Shown here piece after piece: positions 1 to 8,771 of a stretch of DNA of 14,974 nt (positions are counted from its first letter, which is position 1; every line of letters begins with the position of its first letter). The notes below the pieces were generated by a model. That model had not been told where the DNA came from and did not search any database. It saw only the letters and a program-made list of their open reading frames with translations. Source of the DNA: DASSKF01 sp035690725 (GTDB lineage: Bacteria; Actinomycetota; Actinomycetes; Actinomycetales; Dermatophilaceae). The stretch lies in assembly GCA_035690725.1 (NCBI GenBank), contig DASSKF010000088.1:1-14974 (forward strand). The letters are read 5' to 3'. Both the position numbers and the translations under genes were made by a program.

Positions 1-104
1 GGGACGACGTGCTGCCCCCGATCCCGGAGGAGATGCGCCTCGCCCACGCCCGTGAGGTCGCGACCGCGCTCGCCCGGGACGGCGGCGAGGCGCTGGTGGA
101 CTGA
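1..104 (+). CDS. 3' end of an unidentified gene (partial)
   Basis: An open frame enters from the left edge (first full codon at position 3) and stops at TGA 102-104, giving the last 33 residues of a protein that ends ARDGGEALVD. Third codon positions are nearly all G or C, as in the real genes here, which supports coding on this strand. The visible tail is charged and helix-prone with no recognisable motif, so I assign no function. A 39-base gap separates it from the NYN-domain gene, so the two could be co-transcribed. Confidence 0.5.
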   Translation, partial: DDVLPPIPEEMRLAHAREVATALARDGGEALVD

Positions 105-143
105 ACCGCGGGCGCCCATGAACCACAACCGATCGGAGGCACG

Positions 144-962
144 ATGCCGGACAACCCCCGCGTGGCGATGCTCATCGACTGCGACAACATCAGCTGGAGG
201 TGGGTCAAGCCGATCGTCGGCGAGGCGGCCTTGCACGGGGTGCTGAGCGTCAAGCGCGGGTATGGCGACTGGACGAGCAGCTATCTGTCCGGCTGGCTCG
301 ACGAGCTCCCCCGCTATGCCATCCAGCCGGTGCAGCAGTTCGCGTACGCCGTCGGCAAGAACGCCTCCGACTCCGCGCTGATCATCGACGCGATGGACCT
401 GCTCTACGCCGGCGACGTCGACATCTTCTGCATCGTCTCCAGCGACAGCGACTTCACCCGGCTCGCCATGCGGCTGCGCGAGTCGGGCAAGGCCGTCTAC
501 GGGATCGGGGCGGTCAAGACGCCGCTGGCGTTCCAGAACGCCTGTGACCGCTTCACCTTCATCGAGGTGCTGCTCGGCAAGGCGGTGCGCAGCGTCGACG
601 GCTCCCCGGTGCCGGTGGACGAGCAGCAGCAGCGCCCGGACACCACCCAGGCCGAGGCCTCCGCCGAGTCCTCCGGTGACCAAGGCGCGCAGGAGGAGGT
701 CACTGCCGACTCGGTCCCGGACATCAAGGACGTCATCGTCCCGGCGATCGAGGCGACCTCCAGCGACAACGGCTGGGCGATCCTGTCCGCCGTCGGGTCC
801 TACATCGTCAACAACAACCCGTCGTTCGACTCGCGCAACTACGGGTACCCGCGCCTCGGGCAGCTGGTCCGCGACCTGAAGTTCGTCACGGTGAAGGAGA
901 TCGCGGACGACAACGGTATGTCGCAGCTCTGGGTCCGGCGCAAGGCCACCCGGAAGCGCTGA
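144..962 (+). CDS. NYN (PIN-like) domain protein with C-terminal OST-HTH/LOTUS-type domain
   Basis: A 272-residue cytoplasmic protein and probable RNA nuclease or RNA-binding factor. Residues 6-146 look like a NYN domain of the LabA/DUF88 type. The acidic residues expected to bind metal are visible: Asp12 and Asp14 in LIDCDN, Asp76, Asp82 and Asp85 in the KNASDSALIIDAMD stretch, and Asp101 and Asp103 in SSDSDF. Residues about 150-192 form an acidic Gln/Glu/Ser-rich linker. Residues 193-272 resemble an OST-HTH (LOTUS) winged-helix domain, with GWAIL, a YGYPRLGQLV-like core and a basic end. In the family the N-terminal half is a nuclease fold and the C-terminal half is thought to bind RNA; no substrate can be read from sequence. 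The start is an ATG four bases after GGAGG at 135-139. Transcription runs into the inverted repeat just downstream. Fold assignment is strong, cellular role unknown. Confidence 0.9.
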   Translation: MPDNPRVAMLIDCDNISWRWVKPIVGEAALHGVLSVKRGYGDWTSSYLSGWLDELPRYAIQPVQQFAYAVGKNASDSALIIDAMDLLYAGDVDIFCIVSSDSDFTRLAMRLRESGKAVYGIGAVKTPLAFQNACDRFTFIEVLLGKAVRSVDGSPVPVDEQQQRPDTTQAEASAESSGDQGAQEEVTADSVPDIKDVIVPAIEATSSDNGWAILSAVGSYIVNNNPSFDSRNYGYPRLGQLVRDLKFVTVKEIADDNGMSQLWVRRKATRKR

Positions 963-980
963 CCTCGCCTCCCGCAAGCC

Positions 981-1048
981 ACCGGACACGCGCTGCGCGA
1001 GGGATCTCGAGCGATTCGCTCGAGATCCCTCGCGCAACGCGTGTCCGG

Positions 1049-1049
<1 letters not shown>
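981..1049. terminator. 33-bp-arm near-perfect inverted repeat between convergent genes; likely bidirectional terminator
   Basis: The left arm (981-1013) and right arm (1017-1049) are reverse complements over 32 of 33 positions, with a three-base loop (ATT). The one mismatch pairs C993 with A1037. In RNA from the minus strand that position is G opposite U, a permitted wobble, so the hydrolase transcript would form an uninterrupted hairpin. No T-tract follows on either side. The repeat starts 18 bases after the NYN stop and its last base is the first base of the hydrolase stop codon. It could be an intrinsic-like terminator for both genes or a copy of a dispersed palindromic repeat. Confidence 0.7.
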
Positions 1050-3739
<2,690 letters not shown>

Positions 3740-3746
3740 GCCGCAC

Positions 3747-3752
3747 ACTGTG
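3747..3752 (-). promoter_or_regulatory. Candidate -10 box (CACAGT) of the glycoside hydrolase gene, leaderless arrangement
   Basis: On the minus strand CACAGT is followed by 7 bases and then GTG at 3739. This matches the spacing at four other starts in the window. The hexamer keeps the A at position 2 and T at position 6 of TANNNT but starts with C. No convincing -35 box was seen in the 60-base gap after hflX. Confidence 0.4.
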
Positions 3753-3799
3753 CCACGCGCCGGCCCGGCGTTCCCGCTGCCGTGCTCGCGGGACCCGGA

Positions 3800-5266
3800 T
3801 CAGACCGCGTATGCCGAGAGCTCACCCACCAGCGTCGGCCGCACCTTGGCGGCCACGCGGGTGCCCTCGGCGGTGTGCTCGCTGGCGAGCACCTCGCCCT
3901 CGTCGTGCATCCGGCTGAGCAGGTCGCCCCGGTCGTAGGGCAGCAGCACGTCGACGGCGATGTCGGGCCGCGGCAGCTCCCGGGCGATGAGCTCGCGCAG
4001 CTCCTCGACCCCGTCGCCGGTGCGCGCCGAGACGGCCACGGCGTGCTTCTCGTGGCGCAGCAGGCGCTGGACCGTCTCGGGGTCGGCGGCGTCGACCTTG
4101 TTGACGACGACGACCTCCTTGACCTCGCCCGCGCCGACGTCGGCCAGCACCGAGCGGACGGCGCTGACCTGCCCCTCCGGGTCGGGGTGGGAGCCGTCGA
4201 CCACGTGCAGCAGCAGGTCGGAGTCCCCCACCTCCTCCAGGGTGGAGCGGAACGCCTCGACCAGCTGGTGCGGCAGCGAGCGCACGAACCCGACGGTGTC
4301 GGAGAGGGTGTACGCCCGGCCGTCCTCGGTCTCGGCGCGACGCACCGTGGGGTCCAGCGTGGCGAACAACTGGTTCTCCACGAGCACGCCGGCGCCGGTG
4401 AGCCGGTTGAGCAGCGAGGACTTGCCGGCGTTGGTGTAACCGGCGATGGCGACGCTGGGCACCCCTCCGGCCCGGCGGCTGTGCCGCTTGGTGTCACGGG
4501 TCGTGCGCATGCCCGCGATCTCGCGCTTGAGCTTGGCGATGCGCTGGTTGATGCGGCGCCGGTCGAGCTCGATCTTGGTCTCACCGGGGCCGCGCGAGCC
4601 CATGCCCTGACCGCCGGCGGCCTGGCCACCGGCCTGCCGGGACATCGACTCACCCCAGCCACGCAGGCGCGGCAGGAGGTACTGCAGCTGGGCGAGCTCG
4701 ACCTGGGCCTTGCCCTCCCGGCTCTTGGCGTGCTGGGCGAAGATGTCGAGGATCAGCGCGGTCCGGTCGATGACCTTGACCTTGACGATGTCCTCGAGGG
4801 CGCGCCGCTGGCTGGGGGCCAGCTCGCTGTCGCAGATGACGGTGTCGGCGCCCTCGGCGAGGACCATGTCGCGCAGCTCGGCGGCCTTGCCGGCGCCGAG
4901 GTAGGTGCCGGCATCCGGGCGCGTTCGGCGCTGCAGGACCCCGTCGAGGACCTGCGAGCCGGCGGTCTCGGCGAGCGCGGCGAGCTCGCGCAGCGAGTTC
5001 TCGGCGTCCGCGAAGGCGCCCTCGCTCCACACGGCGGCGAGGACGACGCGCTCGAGACGCAGCTGGCGGTACTCGACCTCGCTGACGTCCTGCAGCTCGG
5101 TCGACAGCCCCCCGACCCGGCGCAGGGCCCGCCGCTCCTCGCGGTCGAGCTGCTCGCCGTCGTAGTCGATGTGGTCGACGCCGTCGGGGGCGTCGGCCTC
5201 GGGGGATGGAGCGGCACCCAGGGCCGAGGCGCGGGTGCCGAAGAGATCACGGTGCTTGCTGGTCAT
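3800..5266 (-). CDS. hflX: GTPase HflX
   Basis: A 488-residue GTPase that binds the 50S subunit and, in studied bacteria, splits stalled or stressed 70S ribosomes. The N-terminal HflX domain runs from about residue 73 to 235, with the typical DAGTYLGAGK and KAQVELAQLQYLLPRL segments. A Gly-rich stretch (about 208-230) ends in SRGPGETKIE. A coiled linker follows (about 232-262), then the G domain: P-loop GYTNAGKSS (276-284), G3 DTVGF (323-327), G4 NKVD (389-392) and G5 SAR (413-415). A C-terminal domain follows to 488. An N-terminal acidic extension of about 60 residues is usual in Actinobacteria. The ATG start follows GAGGAGGA on the minus strand (complement of 5268-5275). It is divergent from the RsmC-like gene across 71 bases and precedes the glycoside hydrolase gene. 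All GTPase motifs are intact. Confidence 0.97.
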   Translation of the reverse strand: MTSKHRDLFGTRASALGAAPSPEADAPDGVDHIDYDGEQLDREERRALRRVGGLSTELQDVSEVEYRQLRLERVVLAAVWSEGAFADAENSLRELAALAETAGSQVLDGVLQRRTRPDAGTYLGAGKAAELRDMVLAEGADTVICDSELAPSQRRALEDIVKVKVIDRTALILDIFAQHAKSREGKAQVELAQLQYLLPRLRGWGESMSRQAGGQAAGGQGMGSRGPGETKIELDRRRINQRIAKLKREIAGMRTTRDTKRHSRRAGGVPSVAIAGYTNAGKSSLLNRLTGAGVLVENQLFATLDPTVRRAETEDGRAYTLSDTVGFVRSLPHQLVEAFRSTLEEVGDSDLLLHVVDGSHPDPEGQVSAVRSVLADVGAGEVKEVVVVNKVDAADPETVQRLLRHEKHAVAVSARTGDGVEELRELIARELPRPDIAVDVLLPYDRGDLLSRMHDEGEVLASEHTAEGTRVAAKVRPTLVGELSAYAV

Positions 5267-5323
5267 GTCCTCCTCAGGGTCTCACCAGTGGAACGGGTCC
5301 GGCGACTCGTTTATGCCGGTCGG

Positions 5324-5329
5324 TAGCGT
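5324..5329 (+). promoter_or_regulatory. Candidate -10 box (TAGCGT) of the RsmC-like gene, leaderless arrangement
   Basis: TAGCGT fits the actinobacterial TANNNT -10 pattern and is followed by 8 bases and then the ATG at 5338. No ribosome binding site precedes that ATG. The -35 region is not distinct. Transcription starting at or next to the ATG would give a leaderless mRNA. Confidence 0.5.
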
Positions 5330-5337
5330 GTGCGCCG

Positions 5338-5964
5338 ATGAGCGCACGCCCCGACCACTACTTCAGCGCCCGGCCCGCCAGCCCCGGCGAGCGTCGGGAG
5401 CTGCGCGTGCGCCTGGCCGGCCGCGACGTCACGCTGCAGACGGCGCCCGGGGTGTTCTGCCCCGACCGACTCGACCTGGGCACGCGGGTGCTCCTCGACC
5501 ACGTGCCGGCCCCACCGCGGGCCGGCACCCTCCTCGACCTCGGCGCCGGGTGGGGGCCGGTCGCGCTGACGCTCGGCCTCCTGTCCCCGGCGGCCACCGT
5601 CTGGGCCGTCGACGTCAACCAGCGGGCCCTCGACCTGACGCGCGCCAATGCGGCCCGCGTCGGGATCGAGCACCTGCACGCCGCCCGACCCGAGGACGTC
5701 CCCGGCGAGGTCCGGTTCGACGCCATCTGGTCGAATCCGCCGATCCGGGTCGGCAAGCAGGTCCTGCACGAGCTGCTGCTCGACTGGCTGCCGCGGCTGG
5801 CGGCCGGCGGCACGGCATACCTCGTCGTGCAGAAGAACCTGGGCTCGGACTCCCTGCAGAAGTGGCTCGCCCGCGAGCTGGAGGCGCGCTGGCCGGGCGA
5901 GTTCGAGGTCGGCCGGCACGCGAGCGCCAAGGGCTTCCGGGTCCTCGAGGTCGCCCGCCGCTGA
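5338..5964 (+). CDS. RsmC/MTS-family class I SAM-dependent methyltransferase
   Basis: A 208-residue cytoplasmic protein with one methyltransferase small (MTS) domain, the fold of 16S rRNA guanine-N2 methyltransferases RsmC and RlmG. SAM motif I is LLDLGAGWGPVAL (65-77), motif II is the acidic AVDVNQRAL (90-98), and the nucleotide-binding catalytic motif is SNPPI (132-136). The family's KGFRVLEV ending is at 198-205. It lacks the extra N-terminal domain of E. coli RsmC (about 340 residues); short versions are common in Gram-positives, where the exact RNA target is usually unproven. The frame is open further upstream, but ATG 5338 is preferred because a TAGCGT -10 box lies 8 bases before it and upstream codons would overlap hflX. 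It converges on dapF with only 12 bases between stops and no visible terminator. Confidence 0.9.
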   Translation: MSARPDHYFSARPASPGERRELRVRLAGRDVTLQTAPGVFCPDRLDLGTRVLLDHVPAPPRAGTLLDLGAGWGPVALTLGLLSPAATVWAVDVNQRALDLTRANAARVGIEHLHAARPEDVPGEVRFDAIWSNPPIRVGKQVLHELLLDWLPRLAAGGTAYLVVQKNLGSDSLQKWLARELEARWPGEFEVGRHASAKGFRVLEVARR

Positions 5965-5976
5965 CCGGAGCAGCCA

Positions 5977-6843
5977 TCAGGCCAGCGCGGTCGTCCCGTC
6001 GGCGACCAGCAGGGCCCGGCCGGCCAGCTCGACCCGCTGCCCCTCCAGGGCCCGCACCCGCAGCCCGCCGCCGGGCACGTCGACCCACCAGGTCGTGTTG
6101 TCGGCGGTCTCGCCGGCCCACCACCGGGTGGCGAGCGCGGCGGCGGCCGCACCGGTCCCGCACGAGCGGGTCTCCCCCACGCCCCGCTCGTGCACCCGCA
6201 TCGCGACGTGGCCCGCGGCGATCGGCCGGACCAGCTCGACGTTCGTGCCGTGCGCCGGCTTCGGGACCACCTCCGGCGCCACCCGCAGCCGCACCCGCTC
6301 GAGGTCGACCTCGTCGGGCAGGGCGACCACCGTGTGCGGGTTGCCCAGGTCGAGCGACAGCCCGGGCAGCGCATCCAGCCCGGCGACCTTGACCATCGCG
6401 TCGGATCCCTTCTGCCGGGCGGCGTCCGGGTCGGCCAGCCGCCACGGCCCGAGGTCCACGGCGATCAGCTCCCCCTCGAACCGCACCGACTTCACCCCGG
6501 CGCGGGTGGCGATGGCGAACTCGTCGCCGGTCTCCAGCCGCTCCCGTCGCAGGTAGGCCGCGAACACCCGCGTGCCGTTGCCGCACATCTCGGCGAGGCT
6601 GCCGTCGGCGTTGCGGTAGTCCATGAACCACCGTGCCTCCCCGGCCTGCTCGCGGACCGACTCCTCGGCCGCCCCCGACGTCGGCACGACCCGGATCACC
6701 CCGTCGCCGCCGATCCCGGCGCGCCGGTTCGCCAGCGCCCGCACCTGGTCGCGCGTCACGTCGTGGGCGCCGTCGAGGTCGGGCACGAGGACGAAGTCGT
6801 TCTCGGTCCCGTGCCCCTTGGTGAATGCCCGTCCGCTACTCAT
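5977..6843 (-). CDS. dapF: Diaminopimelate epimerase DapF
   Basis: A 288-residue cytoplasmic enzyme that converts LL-diaminopimelate to the meso form, which feeds lysine synthesis and the peptidoglycan stem peptide. The two catalytic cysteines of this cofactor-independent epimerase are present: Cys87 in MCGNGTR and Cys228 in RSCGTGAAA. Other family signatures are the N-terminal KGHGTENDF, the NPH segment near 168-170 and ERGVGET just before the second cysteine. Length is normal. The chosen ATG overlaps the 3' end of miaA by 8 bases; an in-frame GTG directly before it (6844-6846) would add one residue. Only a weak GGGGCG ribosome binding site is visible inside miaA, so translation may be coupled to it. 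The miaA-dapF-hflX order is known from other Actinobacteria. Confidence 0.97.
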   Translation of the reverse strand: MSSGRAFTKGHGTENDFVLVPDLDGAHDVTRDQVRALANRRAGIGGDGVIRVVPTSGAAEESVREQAGEARWFMDYRNADGSLAEMCGNGTRVFAAYLRRERLETGDEFAIATRAGVKSVRFEGELIAVDLGPWRLADPDAARQKGSDAMVKVAGLDALPGLSLDLGNPHTVVALPDEVDLERVRLRVAPEVVPKPAHGTNVELVRPIAAGHVAMRVHERGVGETRSCGTGAAAAALATRWWAGETADNTTWWVDVPGGGLRVRALEGQRVELAGRALLVADGTTALA

Positions 6844-7783
6844 CACGCCCCATTGTCGGGTCCTCGGCCGCGGCGCCGCGGACGGCGTCCACCGCTCGGT
6901 CCAGCAGCTCGGGGTCGTCGTGGGACAGCCAGGTGATCCGCCGGTCAGGGCGGAACCACGACTCCTGCCGGCGCGCGAACCTCCGGGTCGCCGCCGCCGT
7001 CTGCTCCTGCGCCTCCCGCTCGGTGAGCTCTCCGTCGAGCTGGGCGAGCGCCTGCTGGTAGCCCAGCGCCTTGCTCGCCGTCCGCCCCTCGCGCAGGCCC
7101 TGCCGGGCCAGCCCGCGCACCTCCTCGAGCAGTCCGGCCGCCCACATCCGCTCCACCCGTCGCCAGATCCGGCGGTCCAGCTCCTCGCGCGGCACCCGCA
7201 GCCCGAGCACCACCGTGGGCGCGACGAACTCGCGGGTCGGCATGGTCGCCGAGAACGGCCGCCCGGTCAGCGTGATGACCTCCAGGGCCCGCACGATCCG
7301 CCGTCCGTTGCCCGGCTCGACCTGCTCGGCCGCGGTCGGGTCGAGGCGCGCCAGCCGGGTGTGCAGCGACCGCGCGCCCCACCGCGCGAGCTCCCCCTCG
7401 TAGTGCCGCCGCACGTGCGGGTCGGTCGGGGGGATCTCCAGGTGGTCCAGCGCCGCCCGCACGTACAGCCCCGACCCGCCCACCAGCAGCGGCAGCCGCC
7501 CGCGCTCCCGGACCGCGGCCAGGTCCGCTCGCGCAGCACGCTGGTATGCCGCCACGCTGGCCTCCGCGCGCACGTCCAGTACGTCGAGCTGGTGGTGCGG
7601 TGTGCCGTGCCGCTCGGCCTCGGGGAGCTTGGCCGTGCCGATGTCCATCCCCCGGTAGAGCTGCATCGCGTCGGCGTTGACGACCTCACCGTCCAGCCAG
7701 CGCGCCAGCTCCACGCCCAGCTCCGACTTGCCGCTCGCCGTGGGGCCGACCACGGCGACGATCGGCAGGTCCCGGGCATCCAC
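6836..7783 (-). CDS. miaA: tRNA dimethylallyltransferase MiaA
   Basis: A 315-residue cytoplasmic enzyme that transfers a dimethylallyl group to N6 of A37 in tRNAs reading UNN codons, giving i6A37, the substrate of MiaB. Visible motifs are the P-loop GPTASGKS (13-20), NADAMQLYRGMDIGTAK (36-52), GGSGLYVRA (102-110), RRIVRALEV (161-169), KALGYQQ (238-244) and RRQESWFR (271-278), covering the substrate and tRNA-binding parts of the family. The frame stays open far upstream, but that part is antisense to two plus-strand genes and reads as Arg/Pro-rich shadow. I chose GTG at 7781-7783, which puts the P-loop at its usual distance and has a CAGACT -10-like box 7 bases upstream. The stop overlaps the start of dapF. 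Confidence 0.96.
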   Translation of the reverse strand: MDARDLPIVAVVGPTASGKSELGVELARWLDGEVVNADAMQLYRGMDIGTAKLPEAERHGTPHHQLDVLDVRAEASVAAYQRAARADLAAVRERGRLPLLVGGSGLYVRAALDHLEIPPTDPHVRRHYEGELARWGARSLHTRLARLDPTAAEQVEPGNGRRIVRALEVITLTGRPFSATMPTREFVAPTVVLGLRVPREELDRRIWRRVERMWAAGLLEEVRGLARQGLREGRTASKALGYQQALAQLDGELTEREAQEQTAAATRRFARRQESWFRPDRRITWLSHDDPELLDRAVDAVRGAAAEDPTMGRDE

Positions 7784-7790
7784 CTGCCGC

Positions 7791-7796
7791 AGTCTG
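7791..7796 (-). promoter_or_regulatory. Candidate -10 box (CAGACT) of miaA, leaderless arrangement
   Basis: On the minus strand CAGACT is followed by 7 bases and the GTG start of miaA, with no ribosome binding site between. It is the same layout as at the other leaderless-looking genes here. The first base departs from TANNNT. Confidence 0.4.
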
Positions 7797-7818
7797 GCAG
7801 AACCGGCGGCCCGCCCCC

Positions 7819-7843
7819 GGTTGAGGACCCGCCCACGGGGTAG
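7819..7843 (+). promoter_or_regulatory. Candidate promoter of the acidic-protein pair, resembling stress-sigma (SigB-type) sites
   Basis: The 104-base gap between divergent miaA and the first acidic-protein gene holds GGTT (7819-7822), 15 bases, then GGGTAG (7838-7843). This resembles the GNNT-N14-16-GGGTAC/T promoters of Streptomyces SigB-type stress sigma factors, except for the last base. An alternative housekeeping reading is TTGAGG (7821-7826), 17 bases, CAGGCT (7844-7849). Either leaves an untranslated leader of about 30-40 bases with GGAG at 7877-7880. Confidence 0.35.
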
Positions 7844-7887
7844 CAGGCTGGGCAGCACACGCACGACACCGGCGAACGGAGTGCAGC

Positions 7888-8241
7888 ATGAGCCAGCAGG
7901 ACCAGCAGCCGACCGGCTCCGGTGCGGCCGCGAGCACCTCGGGCAGCGACGAGCAGCAGGGCTCGGGCTACCAGCAGACCGACGACTCGGGCACCGTCTC
8001 CGGCGGCGCGGACAGCATGGGCGACCTCGGCAGCGCCAGCGCCCAGGGCGGCGCCGACGGCTCCGCCGGGGGCGGCGGCGGCGGCCACGCGCCGGACGAG
8101 GTGACCCGCAGCGGCAGGGGCAGCGTCGACGGGGCACCCAACACCACCTCCAGCACCAGCGGCGTCTCCGAGGGCGTGACCGGGCCGGAGTGGGTGGCCG
8201 AGCACGGCACCCCCGGCGAGGACGGCGACGGCGCGAGCTAG
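7888..8241 (+). CDS. Small acidic Gly/Ser/Gln-rich disordered protein, function unknown
   Basis: A 117-residue protein with no recognisable domain. By count it has 29 Gly (25%), 17 acidic residues, two Arg, no Lys and no Cys, and a run of six glycines near residue 61. It has no signal peptide or membrane segment and should be intrinsically disordered. That it is a real gene is supported by almost exclusive G/C at third codon positions, an ATG eight bases after GGAG (7877-7880), a clean TAG stop, and a second similar gene 13 bases downstream. The composition meets the usual description of hydrophilins (Gly-rich, very hydrophilic proteins linked to osmotic and desiccation stress), but that role is inference from composition. 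It is transcribed divergently from miaA. Confidence 0.75.
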   Translation: MSQQDQQPTGSGAAASTSGSDEQQGSGYQQTDDSGTVSGGADSMGDLGSASAQGGADGSAGGGGGGHAPDEVTRSGRGSVDGAPNTTSSTSGVSEGVTGPEWVAEHGTPGEDGDGAS

Positions 8242-8254
8242 CGGAGGGCGCGTG

Positions 8255-8725
8255 ATGAGCGACAGCAACGACGCGAGCGGGACCGGGCAGGTCAGCGAGG
8301 GCGGTTTCCAGTCCAACACCGGCACCGGACCGCACATCGCGACGACCCCGTCCGGCGGCCTCAACCAGGCCGGGGCCGCGTCGGACGACGGCAACGAGGT
8401 GACCTACGAGGGCGGCGACACCGGCGCCGGCGCCGGCGGGCTGCTCCCCGGACGGCAGGAGGAGGCGCAGGCCGAGCTCGCCGCCGAGGCGCTCGACGGC
8501 GACGCGGTTCCGTCCGGGACCGGCCGGGACACCGCCCAGCTGCCCGACGCCGGCACCGAGCCCCCCTCGGTGACGCCCCGCCCGGATCCGGACCAGGTGG
8601 CCGGGCCGGCGGCCGCGGAGGTCAACGCCCACCCCGGTGAGGACGACGTCGGCGTGTACCCCGGCGACGAGCAGGCTGACGAGGACGAGGGTGACGACGG
8701 CGACCAGCCCGTGGCGCCCATCTGA
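8255..8725 (+). CDS. Small highly acidic disordered protein, function unknown
   Basis: A 156-residue protein with no recognisable domain. By count it has 32 Asp/Glu, three Arg, no Lys, no Cys and no Trp, and 27 Gly (17%). Its C-terminal region ends in a dense acidic patch (ADEDEGDDGD at 141-150), so the predicted charge is strongly negative. ATG 8255 is chosen because GGAGGG (8243-8248) lies six bases upstream; a GTG directly before it is the other option. The gene starts 13 bases after the previous stop, so the two form a probable operon and resemble each other in composition and in a short MS-led polar N terminus, though I see no clear sequence homology between them. Possible roles (stress hydrophilin, spore-like or solute-binding protein) are speculation. 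Confidence 0.75.
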   Translation: MSDSNDASGTGQVSEGGFQSNTGTGPHIATTPSGGLNQAGAASDDGNEVTYEGGDTGAGAGGLLPGRQEEAQAELAAEALDGDAVPSGTGRDTAQLPDAGTEPPSVTPRPDPDQVAGPAAAEVNAHPGEDDVGVYPGDEQADEDEGDDGDQPVAPI

Positions 8726-8736
8726 GCGACGGTGCT

Positions 8737-8750
8737 GCCCCGCCCGGGGC
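8737..8750 (+). terminator. Possible short GC hairpin after the acidic-protein genes
   Basis: GCCCCG and CGGGGC form a six-base stem around two bases, starting 11 bases after the stop of the second acidic-protein gene. There is no T-run, and it lies only 9 bases before the -10 box of the next gene, so it may end the upstream transcript or be chance in GC-rich DNA. Confidence 0.25.
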
Positions 8751-8759
8751 GGGCCTCGC

Positions 8760-8765
8760 TAGCCT
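8760..8765 (+). promoter_or_regulatory. Candidate -10 box (TAGCCT) of the PPDK regulator gene, leaderless arrangement
   Basis: TAGCCT fits TANNNT and is followed by six bases and the ATG at 8772. No ribosome binding site is present. An in-frame GTG at 8766 is too close to the box to be the start if this is the promoter. Confidence 0.5.
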
Positions 8766-8771
8766 GTGCCC

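Noticed and set aside
7784..8632. N-terminal extension of the miaA frame to about 598 residues
   Set aside because: The added part is Arg/Pro/Cys-rich shadow antisense to two genes with good ribosome binding sites and GC-rich third positions. MiaA normally starts close to its P-loop.
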